DNA from: JBOGFI01 sp050743365
Lineage (GTDB): Bacteria; Actinomycetota; Acidimicrobiia; IMCC26256; JACDBD01
Direction of reading: 5' to 3'
Length of the DNA: 20,258 nt
Assembly (NCBI GenBank): GCA_050743365.1
Contig: JBOGFI010000261.1
Span: 1-20,258 of the forward strand
A program made the position numbers and the translations under genes. The notes beneath the pieces were generated by a model. The model saw only the letters and a program-made list of their open reading frames with translations. It was not told the DNA's origin and did not search any database. Of this stretch, positions 6,980-13,739 are shown piece after piece (position 1 is the stretch's first letter; each line of letters starts with the position of its first letter).

Positions 6980-8642
6980 CCGCGGGCCGGCCGGTGTGGC
7001 GGTCGTCGGCCACGGTGACCTCTCCATTCACGACCACTGCCCGGTAGCCGGTCGCCGCCCGGAACAGCCTGCTGGCACCGCCGGGCAGATCGTGGGTGAC
7101 CGTGAGCGGCCCGACGGCGAGGCCGTCGAGGTCGATCACGCACAGGTCGGCGGGGCGACCGACGGCAACGGTTCCGCGGTCCTCGATCCCGAGGAAGCGG
7201 GCCGGATGCGCGGTGAGGCGGTGCACGGCGGTCTCGAGTGGGAGGCGCTGCTCGTCGCGCACGAGGCGAGCGAGCAGGTCGGTGGGGTACGTGTAGTTGG
7301 TCACGCTCATGACGTGGGCGCCGGAATCGCCGAGCCCGATGAGCGTGCTCGGCTCCCCCGCGAGCTGGGCGGTGCCGTCACGGTCACGGTTGACGACCGG
7401 CGTCTGGAGCTCGGTGACGAGGTCGTCGGCGACGACGAAGTCGCAGAGCAGGTCGGTCGGGGGGCAGCCGGCCGCCGCGGCCGCGTCGGCCAGAGTGCTG
7501 CCCTGGAGGTCGGGCCGCGACGGGCTCGACGCGATGACCCACTCCCGGTAGCAGGGGCCGAACATCGAGGTGCAGTCCTGGGGCGCGTCGCGCAGCATGG
7601 CGCGGAAGGCGGGATCGGCAACGCGGGCCCGGCGCGCGTCGTGGTCGAGGTCGAAGAACCCGTCCATGGCCTCGCCCCAGCCCCGCACCAGCACCGCGAC
7701 CGAGACCCGGTCGAAGCGCAGCGTCGTGGTGATCGGCTGCGGGAGCACCTGGGGCGCGACCCAGACCCGCTCGTTCACGGCCCAGTTGTGCTCCAGCACC
7801 TGCTGCCACACGTCGTCGCCGGGCTCGGCGAAGAACGGCGTCCAGCTCAGCCGGGCGCCGGCTTCCTCGGTCCAGTCGACGTAGCCCTCGACCTCGGCGA
7901 TGAGGCCGGCGGCGTCGCCGCTGAACTTCGTCCGCACGTTGATCTGCCACGGCCGGCCCCGGCACGCCCCCACCAGCGCCCGCAGCTCGGCGTCGTCGGC
8001 GCGCCGGCTCGGCACCGGCTCGCCGTAGGCGTCGTTGTGGTTCGGACCGCGCGACGTGGCGAAGCCGAGCGCGCCCGCATCGAGCGAGCGGCTCAGCTCG
8101 GCGACGAGCGCGGCGCGATCGTCGGCGGTGGCGGTTTCGCTTCGGGCTCGCTCGCCCATCACGAAGTAGCGCAACGCCGAGTGCGGCACCAGGCCGGCGA
8201 CGTTGACTCCGAGCGGCAGCGTCCCGAGGTGGGCCAGGAACTCGGGCCAGGTCGACCACGTGAACGGCACGCCGAGCGACGTGCTGTCGAAGGGGATCTC
8301 CTCGACCATCTCGAGGCTGCGCAGCAGGTATTCGCCGCCACCGTCGGGGCAGGGGGCGACGCCGAAGCCGCACAGGCCGAGCACGACCGACGTGACGCCG
8401 TGCAGGCACGTCGGCGACGCGGTCGGGTCCCAGCACAGCTGGGCGTCGAGGTGGGTGTGCGGATCGACGAAGCCGGGCGTCACCACGCAGCCGGCGGCGT
8501 CGACCTCGGTGGCGGCGGCGGGGTCGTCGAGCTCGCCGATCTCGGTGATGACACCCCCGCTGACGGCGACGTCGGCGAGGCGGGCGGGCGCGCCGGTCCC
8601 GTCGACCAGCGCCCCGCCCCGGATCACGACGTCGAACGGCAT
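6933..8642 (-). CDS. N-acyl-D-amino-acid deacylase family amidohydrolase
   Basis: The 569-residue protein has the layout of the D-aminoacylase/DAN family. An N-terminal beta-sandwich strand (DVVIRGGALVDGTGAPARLADVAV) is followed by the metal motif GFVDPHTHLDAQL (H62, H64), a Cys in VVLGLCGFGVAPC (C91, the metal-bridging cysteine position), a late GLGDSGAHV Asp, and a C-terminal ending HPARFLGIEDRG...GRPADL. The usual His-containing motifs in the middle (ligands of the second metal in D-aminoacylase) are not apparent: the matching segments read INVRTKFSGDA and RLSWTPFF. Substrate may therefore differ from N-acyl-D-amino acids. It heads the four-gene run that ends at 4262. Transcription may begin almost at the ATG (TAGCGT 9 nt upstream). 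Confidence 0.9.
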   Translation of the reverse strand: MPFDVVIRGGALVDGTGAPARLADVAVSGGVITEIGELDDPAAATEVDAAGCVVTPGFVDPHTHLDAQLCWDPTASPTCLHGVTSVVLGLCGFGVAPCPDGGGEYLLRSLEMVEEIPFDSTSLGVPFTWSTWPEFLAHLGTLPLGVNVAGLVPHSALRYFVMGERARSETATADDRAALVAELSRSLDAGALGFATSRGPNHNDAYGEPVPSRRADDAELRALVGACRGRPWQINVRTKFSGDAAGLIAEVEGYVDWTEEAGARLSWTPFFAEPGDDVWQQVLEHNWAVNERVWVAPQVLPQPITTTLRFDRVSVAVLVRGWGEAMDGFFDLDHDARRARVADPAFRAMLRDAPQDCTSMFGPCYREWVIASSPSRPDLQGSTLADAAAAAGCPPTDLLCDFVVADDLVTELQTPVVNRDRDGTAQLAGEPSTLIGLGDSGAHVMSVTNYTYPTDLLARLVRDEQRLPLETAVHRLTAHPARFLGIEDRGTVAVGRPADLCVIDLDGLAVGPLTVTHDLPGGASRLFRAATGYRAVVVNGEVTVADDRHTGRPAGALLRAGVSSESTPG

Positions 8643-8651
8643 CCCATGCTC

Positions 8652-8657
8652 ACGCTA
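8652..8657 (-). promoter_or_regulatory. TAGCGT, possible leaderless-type -10 box
   Basis: Minus-strand TAGCGT lies 9 nt upstream of the deacylase ATG, and no good SD is present. It lies in the 114-bp gap shared with the divergent gene at 8757. Confidence 0.3.
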
Positions 8658-8756
8658 CCCGTCGTCGCCTCGAGCCTCGGCTGTCGCCGCGGGGCCGCGT
8701 GATCCATACTCGCGGCCGCAGCGAACCCGCGGCACGGCTCAAGCAGGGAGGCAGCC

Positions 8757-9329
8757 ATGGGCACCGAGGCACTCGAGCAGGCCTTCGCCAGCACCCGGAA
8801 GGTGCTCGCGAACGTGAAGCCGGACCAGCTGGACCAGCCGACGCCGTGCGAGTCGTGGGACGTGCGCCGGCTCGTCAACCACATCGTGGGCGGGAGCTAC
8901 TGGTTCGCCGCTAGCACCGACGCCGGCCAAGCACCCGAGGTCGACACCACCGAGGACACCGACTACGCCGCCGGCGACCGGGTGGCGGCGTTCGACGAGG
9001 GGATCAAGCGGGCGGTGGCGGCGTTCAGCGCCGAAGGGGCACAGGAGAAGATGATCAAGCTCCCGTTCGGCGAGTTCCCGGGCGCCATCCTCATGGGACT
9101 GGCGACGACCGACACGTTCACCCACGGGTGGGACCTGGCCCGGGCCACCGGCCAGGACGCGAACCTCGAGCCCGAGCTCGCCGAGCAGCTGCTCGCCGGG
9201 GCGAAGATGTCGATCCCCGACGAGTTCCGAGGGCCGGACGGGGTGGCGCCGTTCGGGCCGGAGGTGAAGGTGCCGGACTCGGCGCCCGCCGCCGACCGCC
9301 TCGCCGGCTTCCTCGGCCGAACGCCCTAG
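8757..9329 (+). CDS. TIGR03086-type metal-binding protein (maleylpyruvate isomerase/DinB-like)
   Basis: The 190-residue protein has the N-terminal four-helix domain of mycothiol-dependent maleylpyruvate isomerases: QPTPCESWDVRRLVNHIVGG (first metal His, H42), a central helix, and DTFTHGWDLARATGQ (H123), then a tail with PFGPEVKVPDSAP and DRLAGFLGR. This whole pattern is that of the TIGR03086 family, found mainly in actinobacteria. Members are thought to act as mycothiol-dependent transferases or hydrolases using a divalent metal bound by the His triad. The ATG has AGGGAGG 5 nt upstream. It stands in its own unit, divergent from the deacylase gene and 52 nt before the VOC gene. Substrate is unknown. 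Confidence 0.9.
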   Translation: MGTEALEQAFASTRKVLANVKPDQLDQPTPCESWDVRRLVNHIVGGSYWFAASTDAGQAPEVDTTEDTDYAAGDRVAAFDEGIKRAVAAFSAEGAQEKMIKLPFGEFPGAILMGLATTDTFTHGWDLARATGQDANLEPELAEQLLAGAKMSIPDEFRGPDGVAPFGPEVKVPDSAPAADRLAGFLGRTP

Positions 9330-9367
9330 CGGGGCGGTCGCCCTCATAGCACCCCAGGTAGCGCGCC

Positions 9368-9373
9368 AGGAGG
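9368..9373 (+). promoter_or_regulatory. Ribosome binding site that decides the VOC start
   Basis: AGGAGG ends 8 nt before the GTG at 9382. A more upstream in-frame GTG at 9373 lies inside the SD itself, so it cannot be the real start; 9382 is chosen. Confidence 0.8.
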
Positions 9374-9381
9374 TGAGTGCA

Positions 9382-9741
9382 GTGGACGTGCACGGCCTGG
9401 TGTGGATGGGGGTGCGCACCCCGCAGTTCGCCGAGACGTCGGCGTTCCTCGAACGGCTCGGGCTCCGACCCGTGCGCAGCGAGAGCGAGATGACCGTCCT
9501 TCAGGCACGCAACGGGGACACCGTCGAGGTGTTCGGCCCGGGCGACGACGATCATCGCCACTTCGACACCGGCCCAGTCGTCGGCTTGCTCGTCGACGAC
9601 ATCGAGGAGGCCCGCCGCGAGCTCGAGGCGGACGGCATCGAGTTCATCGGACCCGTCGAACACGGCGGCGGCATGACATGGACACATCTGCGCGGCCCCG
9701 ATGGCAACGTCTACGAGCTGACGCAGCGGCAAGGAAGCTGA
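9382..9741 (+). CDS. VOC (glyoxalase/dioxygenase superfamily) protein
   Basis: The 119-residue single-domain protein shows the beta-alpha-beta-beta-beta halves of the vicinal-oxygen-chelate fold: VHGLVWMGVRTPQFAETSAF, FLERLGLRP, VEVFGPGDDDHRH, then GLLVDDIEEARRELEADGIEFIG, MTWTHLRGPDGNVYELTQ. The final DGNVYEL Glu is a usual metal ligand, and the early His (H3, in DVHGLVW) fits a first ligand. Such proteins act as dimers and bind a divalent metal; roles range from glyoxalase to antibiotic binding. It follows the TIGR03086 gene on the same strand, a pairing that suggests detoxification, but this is inference. It ends 27 nt from the convergent riboflavin-type gene. Confidence 0.88.
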   Translation: MDVHGLVWMGVRTPQFAETSAFLERLGLRPVRSESEMTVLQARNGDTVEVFGPGDDDHRHFDTGPVVGLLVDDIEEARRELEADGIEFIGPVEHGGGMTWTHLRGPDGNVYELTQRQGS

Positions 9742-9745
9742 GCGG

Positions 9746-9759
9746 GCGCCGGTCGGCGC
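9746..9759. terminator. Candidate short bidirectional hairpin
   Basis: GCGCC, a GGTC loop and GGCGC form a 5-bp GC stem in the 27-nt gap between two convergent genes. There is no U-tract; it is short, so support is weak. Confidence 0.3.
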
Positions 9760-9768
9760 GATTCGCGG

Positions 9769-11130
9769 TCAGGTGCCGGCCGCCGCCGGCGCGGCGAGCC
9801 CGTCCCGGGCGAAGCGTCGCCACTCGACATCGAACGCGACCAGCACGTCTTGGTCGAGGGTGTGCAGGCGCCCGTCGCGAAGCTGGATACCGTGGGCGAC
9901 CTGCAGAACGTCCAGGTTGCCCACCGCTTCGGTGCCCGATCCGATGATGGTGGGCGCAATCCCGACGATGATTCGATCGACAACCTCCGCCCGCAGCAGG
10001 GAGGTGATGACCTTGGCACCACCCTCGACGAGCAACGACTCGATCCCGATCCCGCGGAGCAGGGTGAGCGCCGAGAGCACGTCGACACCCGCCGGACCGG
10101 GTCGCGCGACGCGCACCGCAACCTGTCGGTCCTCGAGCCACGCCCGATCGGCGGGAGCCGAGCGGTCAGTGGTGATCACCACGGTGCTGGCGTCGTCGTC
10201 GAGGATCCTCGCGTGGCGCGGCACGCGCAGCGTCGAGTCGAGCACGACGCGGACCGGCGACACGCCGGGCACCCTGCGCACCGTGAGTTGGGAGTCGTCG
10301 GCGATCACCGTGCCCACTCCGACGAGCACGCCGTCGCACGCGGCGCGCAGGGCGTGCGAGACGGTGCGCTCGGCATCGCCGCTGATCCACTTCGCGTCCC
10401 CGGTTCTGGTCGCGATGCGACCGTCGAGCGTCTGCGCGTACTTGAGCACGACGTAAGGACGGTGATCCCGGGCGTGCACGGCCCCCAGGAGCTCGGTGAC
10501 GTCGGGCGGGCCGACGGCCGGCACCGCCAGGGCGTCGCCGGCGGGTTGCAGGTGGCCGAGGCGGTCGCGCTTGGCCCGTAGGTAACCCAGGTTGCGGGCG
10601 TGGGGCGCCGTGGAGAGCTGCTCCACGGAGTCGACGGCAACGCCCAGGGACTCGAGAGCGTCGACCTTCGCCGGGTTGTTGGTCATCAGGCGCACCGACC
10701 GCACCCCGAGCGTCGTCAGCACCGCGGCGGCGTCGTCGTAACGTCGGGAGTCGACGGGCAGGCCGAGGTGGAGGTTGGCGTCGACGGTATCGGCACCGTG
10801 GTCCTGCTCGACGTAGGCCCGCAGCTTGTTGAGCAGGCCGACGCCCCGCCCTTCGTGGCCCGTGGCGTAGATGAGGACACCCTCACCGGCTGCGGCGATC
10901 GTGCGCAGCGCCAGCCGAAGCTGTGCGCCGCAGTCGCAGCGCAGGGAGCCGAGGGCGTCGCCGGTCAGGCACTCCGAGTGCAATCGGGTCAAGACTCCGC
11001 TTCTGCCCGACACCTCGCCCTTCACCAGCGCGAGGTGCACCAGTCCGGTCGAGGGTTCGAAGGCGTGCGTCTCGAACGGGCCGAAGGGCGTGGGCAGGGT
11101 CACGCACGTGAGTTCTCGCGCCGTCGGCAT
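9769..11130 (-). CDS. GTP cyclohydrolase II fused to RibD-type reductase domain
   Basis: The 453-residue protein has two domains. Residues about 1-200 are GTP cyclohydrolase II: zinc ligands C54, C65 and C67 in SECLTG...RCDCG (the same numbers as in E. coli RibA), GHEGRGVGL, the Tyr in RAYVEQD (Y106), and LMTNNPAKV. This domain opens GTP to the 2,5-diaminopyrimidine with loss of formate and pyrophosphate. Residues about 224-445 are the RibD C-terminal (DHFR-like) reductase: LKYAQTLDGRIA, WISGD, GVLVGVGTVIADD, LLVEGGAKV, which reduces the ribose side chain with NADPH. The deaminase domain of RibD and DHBP synthase are both absent. Start ATG 11130 has GGAGG 7 nt upstream. It is divergent from the dehydrogenase/PTPS-like genes. 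No FMN riboswitch is visible in the roughly 100-bp gap. Confidence 0.93.
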   Translation of the reverse strand: MPTARELTCVTLPTPFGPFETHAFEPSTGLVHLALVKGEVSGRSGVLTRLHSECLTGDALGSLRCDCGAQLRLALRTIAAAGEGVLIYATGHEGRGVGLLNKLRAYVEQDHGADTVDANLHLGLPVDSRRYDDAAAVLTTLGVRSVRLMTNNPAKVDALESLGVAVDSVEQLSTAPHARNLGYLRAKRDRLGHLQPAGDALAVPAVGPPDVTELLGAVHARDHRPYVVLKYAQTLDGRIATRTGDAKWISGDAERTVSHALRAACDGVLVGVGTVIADDSQLTVRRVPGVSPVRVVLDSTLRVPRHARILDDDASTVVITTDRSAPADRAWLEDRQVAVRVARPGPAGVDVLSALTLLRGIGIESLLVEGGAKVITSLLRAEVVDRIIVGIAPTIIGSGTEAVGNLDVLQVAHGIQLRDGRLHTLDQDVLVAFDVEWRRFARDGLAAPAAAGT

Positions 11131-11249
11131 GTGAGCGCCTCCGATCTTCCCGGACTCGCGGGGCAGGACCTCGCCCGCCCGCTCCCGCCCGCCGGCTGGG
11201 ATACTGGCACCGCCGTCGGCTCAGTACCCCGAGGATGCGGTCCGGACAC

Positions 11250-12257
11250 ATGGCAACCCCCGTGCGTGCCAAGGCGGTCTGGTTCGTCGCCCCCCGATCG
11301 GTCGAGGTGCGCGAGTGCGAGGTGCCCGAGCCGCGGGCCGGCGAGGTCCTGGTGCGTACGGCGTTCTCCGGCATCAGCCCGGGCACCGAGATGCTCGCGT
11401 ATCGCGGGAACATCGACGAGACGGTTGCCCTCGACGAAGCCCTCCCGGCGCTGTCGGGCCGGTTCTCCTATCCCTTCCGCTACGGCTACAGCTGCGTGGG
11501 TCGGGTCGAGCGTTCCCGCGGCGCGCCGGTGGAGGGTACGGCCGTCTTCGCCTTCCACCCCCATCAAGACCGCGTGGTCGTCGGCAGCGGCGACGTGGTC
11601 GAGGTCGAGGGTGTGGCTCTTCGCGCCGCGACGCTGTTCCCGCTGGTCGAGACGGCCCTCCAGGTGAGCCTCGACGCCGGTCCCGTCGCCGACGAGCTGG
11701 TGGTGGTAACCGGACTCGGCGTGGTGGGACTGCTCACCGCGCTGCTGCTGCGACGAGCCGGGGCCCGCGTGGCCGCCAGCGAGCCGGTCGGCTGGCGCCG
11801 TGAGGTCGCCGCGTCGGTGGGGATCGAGTCGGTTCCACCCGATGCGCTCGAGGCGCGGGTCGCCGCCGACAGTGACGGGCGGGGGGCGCCACTGCTCATC
11901 GAGGCGAGCGGGAACCCCGCCGCGCTCCCTCCCAGCCTGCCGCTGCTCGCCCACGAGGGCACCGCGCTCGTCGCGTCCTGGTACGGCACGAAGCCAGTGA
12001 CGTTGCCGCTCGGCGCCGAGTTCCACCGGCGTCGCCTCACCATCCGCAGCACCCAGGTTTCGACCATCCCGGCGCGCCTCGCCGCCGAGTGGTCGCACGA
12101 CCGGCGGCGGTGCGTCGCCCGCGAGCTAATGGCGGAGCTGCCGTTGGGAACGCTGGCCACCCACGAGTTCTCGTTCCCGGCGGCGGCGGCTGAGGCGTAC
12201 CGACAGGTGGACCGGGCGCAAGAGGGGTTGTTCCACGCGGCGCTGTGTTATGAGTGA
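11250..12257 (+). CDS. BchC-like medium-chain dehydrogenase without zinc cysteines
   Basis: From ATG 11250 the protein is 335 residues. It has the MDR layout: GroES-like N-terminal half and a Rossmann half with VVVTGLGVVGLL (G155, G157, G160) for NAD(P). Where zinc alcohol dehydrogenases carry the catalytic Cys and structural Cys cluster (GICGTD...), this one has FSGISPGTEMLAYRG (S43, E47) and no Cys cluster. That is the signature of the bacteriochlorophyllide-dehydrogenase-like (BchC-type) branch, so catalytic zinc is probably missing. An earlier in-frame ATG at 11235 abuts a GAGG; 11250 fits the usual MxxxVRAKAVWF opening better. Its stop overlaps the PTPS-like start by 8 nt, so the two are coupled. 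It likely oxidises or reduces an alcohol in the same pathway. Confidence 0.85.
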   Translation: MATPVRAKAVWFVAPRSVEVRECEVPEPRAGEVLVRTAFSGISPGTEMLAYRGNIDETVALDEALPALSGRFSYPFRYGYSCVGRVERSRGAPVEGTAVFAFHPHQDRVVVGSGDVVEVEGVALRAATLFPLVETALQVSLDAGPVADELVVVTGLGVVGLLTALLLRRAGARVAASEPVGWRREVAASVGIESVPPDALEARVAADSDGRGAPLLIEASGNPAALPPSLPLLAHEGTALVASWYGTKPVTLPLGAEFHRRRLTIRSTQVSTIPARLAAEWSHDRRRCVARELMAELPLGTLATHEFSFPAAAAEAYRQVDRAQEGLFHAALCYE

Positions 12258-12639
12258 GCGCGTGTACGAGGTGGGAACGAGCGCCAGCGTCACCGCCTGG
12301 CACGTGATGCCCGGCATGGAGGGCCCGGAAGGGGAGCTGCACTCTCACGACTATCGGATCGACGTCGTCGCGGCGCGTGGCGACCTCGACGAGCACGGAA
12401 TGGTGTGCGACCTCGATGTGCTGCGGTCGGCCCTCGACGACATCGTCGGGCGGCTCCGCGACCGGAACCTCGAGATCATCCTGCCGGACGGCGCCGCCGC
12501 GGTGACGGTGGAGATCTTCGCCCGCTGGGTCCACGACCGGTTGTGTGGTGCTCTCGGAGACGCCGGTGAGAGGACGCTTCGCGTGCGCGTGTGGGAGACG
12601 CCCGATGCGTTCGGCGGCTACACCACCGGCGGGGCCTGA
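12250..12639 (+). CDS. 6-pyruvoyl-tetrahydropterin synthase (PTPS/QueD)-like protein lacking catalytic triad
   Basis: The 129-residue protein has PTPS length and order. The zinc ligands are H18 (VTAWHV), H31 and H33 (ELHSHDYRI), a variant of the HGH motif. D54 follows in MVCDLDVL, then a substrate Glu E89 in VTVEIFARW and a C-terminal Glu E116 in VWETPDAFGGY. The catalytic Cys that normally lies a few residues before HGH is missing (MEGPEGELHSH has none). The LDHxxLN catalytic His is Arg (LRDRNLE), so the Cys-Asp-His triad is not intact. It may still bind a pterin or pyrimidine with zinc but is unlikely to run the usual PTPS or QueD reaction. Its start overlaps the dehydrogenase stop by 8 nt; its end overlaps the convergent glycosyltransferase by 22 nt. 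Confidence 0.85.
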   Translation: MSERVYEVGTSASVTAWHVMPGMEGPEGELHSHDYRIDVVAARGDLDEHGMVCDLDVLRSALDDIVGRLRDRNLEIILPDGAAAVTVEIFARWVHDRLCGALGDAGERTLRVRVWETPDAFGGYTTGGA

Positions 12640-13739
12640 TCGCGCCCATCGAGCAGCTCTGCGTAGCTCGCCAGGCAGCGCTGGGCGCACGCCGACCAGG
12701 TGAACCGCTCGGTCACCAGCTCGCGGGCGTTGCATCCCATGCGGGCGCGCAGGCGCTGGTCCCCGAGGAGCTGTGCCAGCCGGCCGTGGAGCGCGCCGAC
12801 GTCGCCCGGAGGCACGAGGAAGCCGGTCTCCCCGTCGACGACGACTTCCGGGATGCCGCCGAGGCGGCTGCACACTACGGGGGTTCCGCTGGCCATGGCC
12901 TCCAAGACGACGAGCCCCAGCAGCTCGGAGATCCGAACGGGGCGCCCGTAGCAGGTGACGTCCACCGACGGCAGCGCGAGGACCGCGCTGCGCCGCAGCA
13001 ACCGGGGCAGCTCGTCGCCGGAGACTGCCCCGGCGAAGGTCACCCGGCCTGCCGCCGACGCCGCCAGCGTGCGCAGCACCTGCGGGTAGCCGCGCTCGGG
13101 CCCGCGCGGGTCGTGGCCGTCAGAGCCGGCCACCGTCAGCTCCGCACCGACGGGCAAGGCCCGCAGGAGCCGGTCGACGCCCTTGTGGGGGGTCAGCCGT
13201 CCGACGAAGACGACCCCGGCGCGACGCGCGTCCGGTTCGGGGTGGAAGCGCTCGGGGTCGGCGCCCCCGTAGATCAAGCGAACGCGGTGAGGGGATGCGC
13301 CGAGCACCTCGGCCGAGTACCGCGACACGGTGAGAAACCGGTCGACCAGCCGCGGCAGCAGCCCGCCCCGGTCGGGGCCGAGCAGGCCGTGGTCGGTCAC
13401 GGCGCGAGGTTGCCCCCGGGCCCGCGCGCTTACGAGGGCGAGGCGGGTGGGGATGCTGTGCAGCTGGTGGGCGTGGGCGACGTCCGCGTCTCCCAGCGAT
13501 CGCACGAGCCCCGTACCGACGGGATGAGCGGGATGGCCATGAAGGTGAGCACGCGCCCGCAGCACCACCACCTCGAGACCGCCGACCTCCCGCCACCGGC
13601 GCTGGGCGCGGCCGAACGTCACCAGCCGGCACGGCACCTCGCGGGCAAGGGCACGCGCGAGCTCGAGGGGATACCGTTCCCCCCCTCCGAAGAGACCCCC
13701 GCTCCCAAAGGCGGTGGGCGCGACGTGAGTCACCCTCAT
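12618..13739 (-). CDS. GT4-family glycosyltransferase (GT-B fold)
   Basis: The 373-residue protein begins MRVTHVAPTAFGSGGLFGGG, a typical GT-B acceptor-side opening with the G-G-G-E-R glycine loop. Mid-protein it has VVFVGRLTPHKGVDRLLRAL, the hinge and phosphate-binding stretch, and then the EX7E motif E272-LLGLVVL-E280 followed by MASGTPVVCSRLGGIPEVV...GFLVPPGD, the nucleotide-sugar site of retaining GT4 enzymes. The donor cannot be told. An in-frame extension to 13784 is possible but would run into the other glycosyltransferase. Its ATG (13737-13739) and the ATG of the divergent glycosyltransferase (13738-13740) share two bases. No strong SD precedes it. Its 3' end overlaps the PTPS-like gene by 22 nt. 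Confidence 0.93.
   Translation of the reverse strand: MRVTHVAPTAFGSGGLFGGGERYPLELARALAREVPCRLVTFGRAQRRWREVGGLEVVVLRARAHLHGHPAHPVGTGLVRSLGDADVAHAHQLHSIPTRLALVSARARGQPRAVTDHGLLGPDRGGLLPRLVDRFLTVSRYSAEVLGASPHRVRLIYGGADPERFHPEPDARRAGVVFVGRLTPHKGVDRLLRALPVGAELTVAGSDGHDPRGPERGYPQVLRTLAASAAGRVTFAGAVSGDELPRLLRRSAVLALPSVDVTCYGRPVRISELLGLVVLEAMASGTPVVCSRLGGIPEVVVDGETGFLVPPGDVGALHGRLAQLLGDQRLRARMGCNARELVTERFTWSACAQRCLASYAELLDGRDQAPPVV

Noticed and set aside
6765..8702. A 645-codon plus-strand frame opposite the deacylase
   Set aside because: Composition is typical of an antisense shadow, and the minus-strand deacylase explains the region.
11131..11249. FMN riboswitch in front of the GCHII-reductase gene
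   Set aside because: The gap is only about 100 nt and I see no conserved RFN-element helices or its AGGG-rich core on the minus strand.
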